Of a stretch of 6,790 nucleotides of DNA, positions 5,526 through 6,790 are shown piece after piece. Each line of letters begins with the position of its first letter. The stretch's first letter is position 1. Both the position numbers and the translations under genes were made by a program. The DNA is from Spirochaetales bacterium. Lineage in GTDB: Bacteria; Spirochaetota; Spirochaetia; SZUA-6; DRHE01. The stretch lies in NCBI GenBank assembly GCA_023136785.1, contig JAGLQP010000101.1:1-6790 (forward strand), written 5' to 3'. The notes below the pieces were generated by a model. It was not told the origin of the DNA. It did no database searches and saw only the letters and a program-made list of their open reading frames with translations.

Positions 5526-6790
5526 CCGCTCAACCGGGTGAGAATGCTCCAGGAGGGATACCACTGGCCGCCGATCACGTTGGACTGTACTTCCACGGCG
5601 ATCTCCAGGATCGGGGAGATCGGATAGACCAGCTCCCCGGACAGCACCAGGTTCTCGTCGAAGAAGGTGATAGTGTCTCCGTTGATCAATGGTGCGGCCA
5701 GGCCCACACGGGTCAGGGCGATCGATCCGTAGAGGGGCAGCAGATCCTTGAACAGACCAAACTCCACCCAGGCCTTGTCGTCTGCGAATTCCCCCGGAGC
5801 CGGATTGATCGGCCAGTTCCAGTTGTAACCGCCTGCGATGTAGAAGACCTTGTCCATGGTGTAGCCCAGCTCGCCGTAGACCCCCATACGCTGCCTGTCG
5901 TATACGTTGTTTGTCGGGTCGTCCAGATACTTCACCAATTGTATGACGTTTTCCAGGCTCTGAATATCGTACATGCTGTTGTAGAACCACGGTTGGTACG
6001 TTCCATCAGAATAGAGGAACTCGAGACGATAATCGAGCACGAGCAGTTTTCCGAAGATACCCGCATCCACACCCCAGTTCTTCGGCTTGCCGTCGTACCA
6101 GACGGCGTCCATGGCCAGACCTGCAGGCACGGTGTATGTCGTCACCGGATCTACGTCTTCCCGGAAATAGGGAATCATCGAAGCCACGTCGGCGAAGAGA
6201 ATGATACTCAGGGCATCTCTCTCGATGATGGGCTGATCGAGATCCAATCCAACGTTGAAGAACATCGGTTGACCGTACGTAGCGGGTGCTCCGAAATCCA
6301 GGCGCTCGGGATTGATATCCGCCAGGGCGGTAAGACCGAATCCGAGCTTGGCGCCCGGCACAAAGGGCCGGGTGTGGGCGCGGAAACCGAAAATCTCAGG
6401 ATCCGCCGCGTCATTCACCATGAGCTCCAGACCGCCCTTTTCCTTGTTTACACCTAAGTTCAGACCTATTTTGCGTTCCGTCGGGAAGTTGCTGTCGTTG
6501 GCGTAATTGCGCATGATCGACCCATGTCCGATGGTGAAGTTTTCGAGATTACCAAACTTGAAGAAGAAGGGATCTCGATTGTCCCCCCACTGAAGGTAGC
6601 GGATCTTCAGGAACAGGTCGTTGACCGCGTCTAGAGCGATCTGGTCCCATCCATCCTGATCCGTTCCGAAGGACCACTCGTCGTTGTCTTCCGGATGGTA
6701 CCAGGTGCTCGGATCGAACATATCCTCTTTGTAAATGACAGGTAGATACAGAGCCACCTTTAGTTTTCCAAGGGCGAACTTGGGTTGAAT
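5522..6790 (-). CDS. putative outer-membrane beta-barrel protein (N-terminus cut by right window edge)
   Basis: The frame is open from the right edge to the TGA at 5522-5524, giving 422 residues. A GTG at 6757 is only an internal codon, because 11 further codons (IQPKFALGKLK) continue upstream without a stop, so the true start and any signal peptide lie outside. The protein has no long hydrophobic helix. It shows short alternating segments rich in Gly, aromatic residues and Asp/Asn, such as KLGFGLTALADI, MFFNVGLDLD, GVYGELGYTM and FYIAGGYNWNW, as expected for membrane beta strands with polar loops. NLENFTIGHGSIMRNYAND and RKIGLNLGV resemble strand-turn pairs seen in porin-like proteins. The C-terminus (SWSILTRLSG) does not end in the aromatic residue usual for barrel-assembly recognition. 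Function and substrate are unknown. The gene lies 32 bases upstream of mutL on the same strand and may be partly co-transcribed with it. Confidence 0.75.
   Translation of the reverse strand: MQPKFALGKLKVALYLPVIYKEDMFDPSTWYHPEDNDEWSFGTDQDGWDQIALDAVNDLFLKIRYLQWGDNRDPFFFKFGNLENFTIGHGSIMRNYANDSNFPTERKIGLNLGVNKEKGGLELMVNDAADPEIFGFRAHTRPFVPGAKLGFGLTALADINPERLDFGAPATYGQPMFFNVGLDLDQPIIERDALSIILFADVASMIPYFREDVDPVTTYTVPAGLAMDAVWYDGKPKNWGVDAGIFGKLLVLDYRLEFLYSDGTYQPWFYNSMYDIQSLENVIQLVKYLDDPTNNVYDRQRMGVYGELGYTMDKVFYIAGGYNWNWPINPAPGEFADDKAWVEFGLFKDLLPLYGSIALTRVGLAAPLINGDTITFFDENLVLSGELVYPISPILEIAVEVQSNVIGGQWYPSWSILTRLSG

Noticed and set aside
5493..5990. Minus-strand open frame of 165 residues overlapping the end of the barrel gene
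   Set aside because: It overlaps the barrel gene in another frame and is Arg/Gly-rich in the way typical of out-of-frame reading of GC-rich genes.
5501..6457. Long plus-strand open frame (318 residues) antisense to the barrel gene
   Set aside because: Its translation has no domain pattern and an odd His/Val/Gln-rich composition. It looks like the codon-bias shadow of the minus-strand gene, whose strand pattern makes sense.
1..6790. tRNA/rRNA genes, CRISPR arrays, transposases, integrases, attachment sites
   Set aside because: No cloverleaf-like, direct-repeat, transposase or integrase pattern was seen; coding sequence fills nearly the whole window, and the only long gap is the 116-base divergent promoter region.

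Overview
The window is a chromosomal-looking, moderately GC-rich bacterial segment of six protein genes, two of them cut by the window edges. There are no RNA genes, insertion sequences, CRISPR arrays or phage signatures. The best guess for the source is a free-living spirochaete or a close diderm relative. The reasons are an outer-membrane-barrel-like protein (two membranes), an endonuclease-type MutL, and a membrane-anchored TPR protein beside mutL, an arrangement I recall from Borrelia (lmp1 next to mutL). This assignment is an inference and is not proven by the sequence.

Left block, minus strand (1-999): a calcineurin-like metallophosphoesterase (999 to 328) is followed two bases later by a gene running off the left edge (325 to 1). 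The second protein looks like the N-terminal part of a ParB-like-domain protein. No RNA or protein support was available, but the spacing implies one operon, driven by a good sigma-70-type promoter at 1057-1085. The phosphoesterase contains a nine-G homopolymer and lacks the usual first-motif histidine.

Middle block, plus strand (1116-3628): two tetratricopeptide-repeat genes lie 14 bases apart. The first is a 219-residue protein with about four TPRs, a helical segment and an acidic tail. The second is a 612-residue protein with an N-terminal membrane anchor, a coiled coil and about 13 consecutive TPRs. They look like a cell-envelope scaffold operon, transcribed divergently from the phosphoesterase out of a shared 116-base intergenic region.

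Right block, minus strand (3654-6790): a beta-barrel-like outer-membrane protein, truncated at its N-terminus by the right edge, lies upstream of mutL. MutL (611 aa, GTG start) has a complete GHKL ATPase domain and all the C-terminal endonuclease motifs. It ends convergently with the large TPR gene, and an imperfect hairpin fills the gap. A consensus-like promoter at the end of the barrel gene is placed so that mutL mRNA could start at or next to the GTG.

Most of the region looks like ordinary housekeeping and envelope functions. The points worth following are the phosphoesterase/ParB-like pair, the G9 tract, the possible leaderless mutL transcript, and the TPR pair beside mutL.
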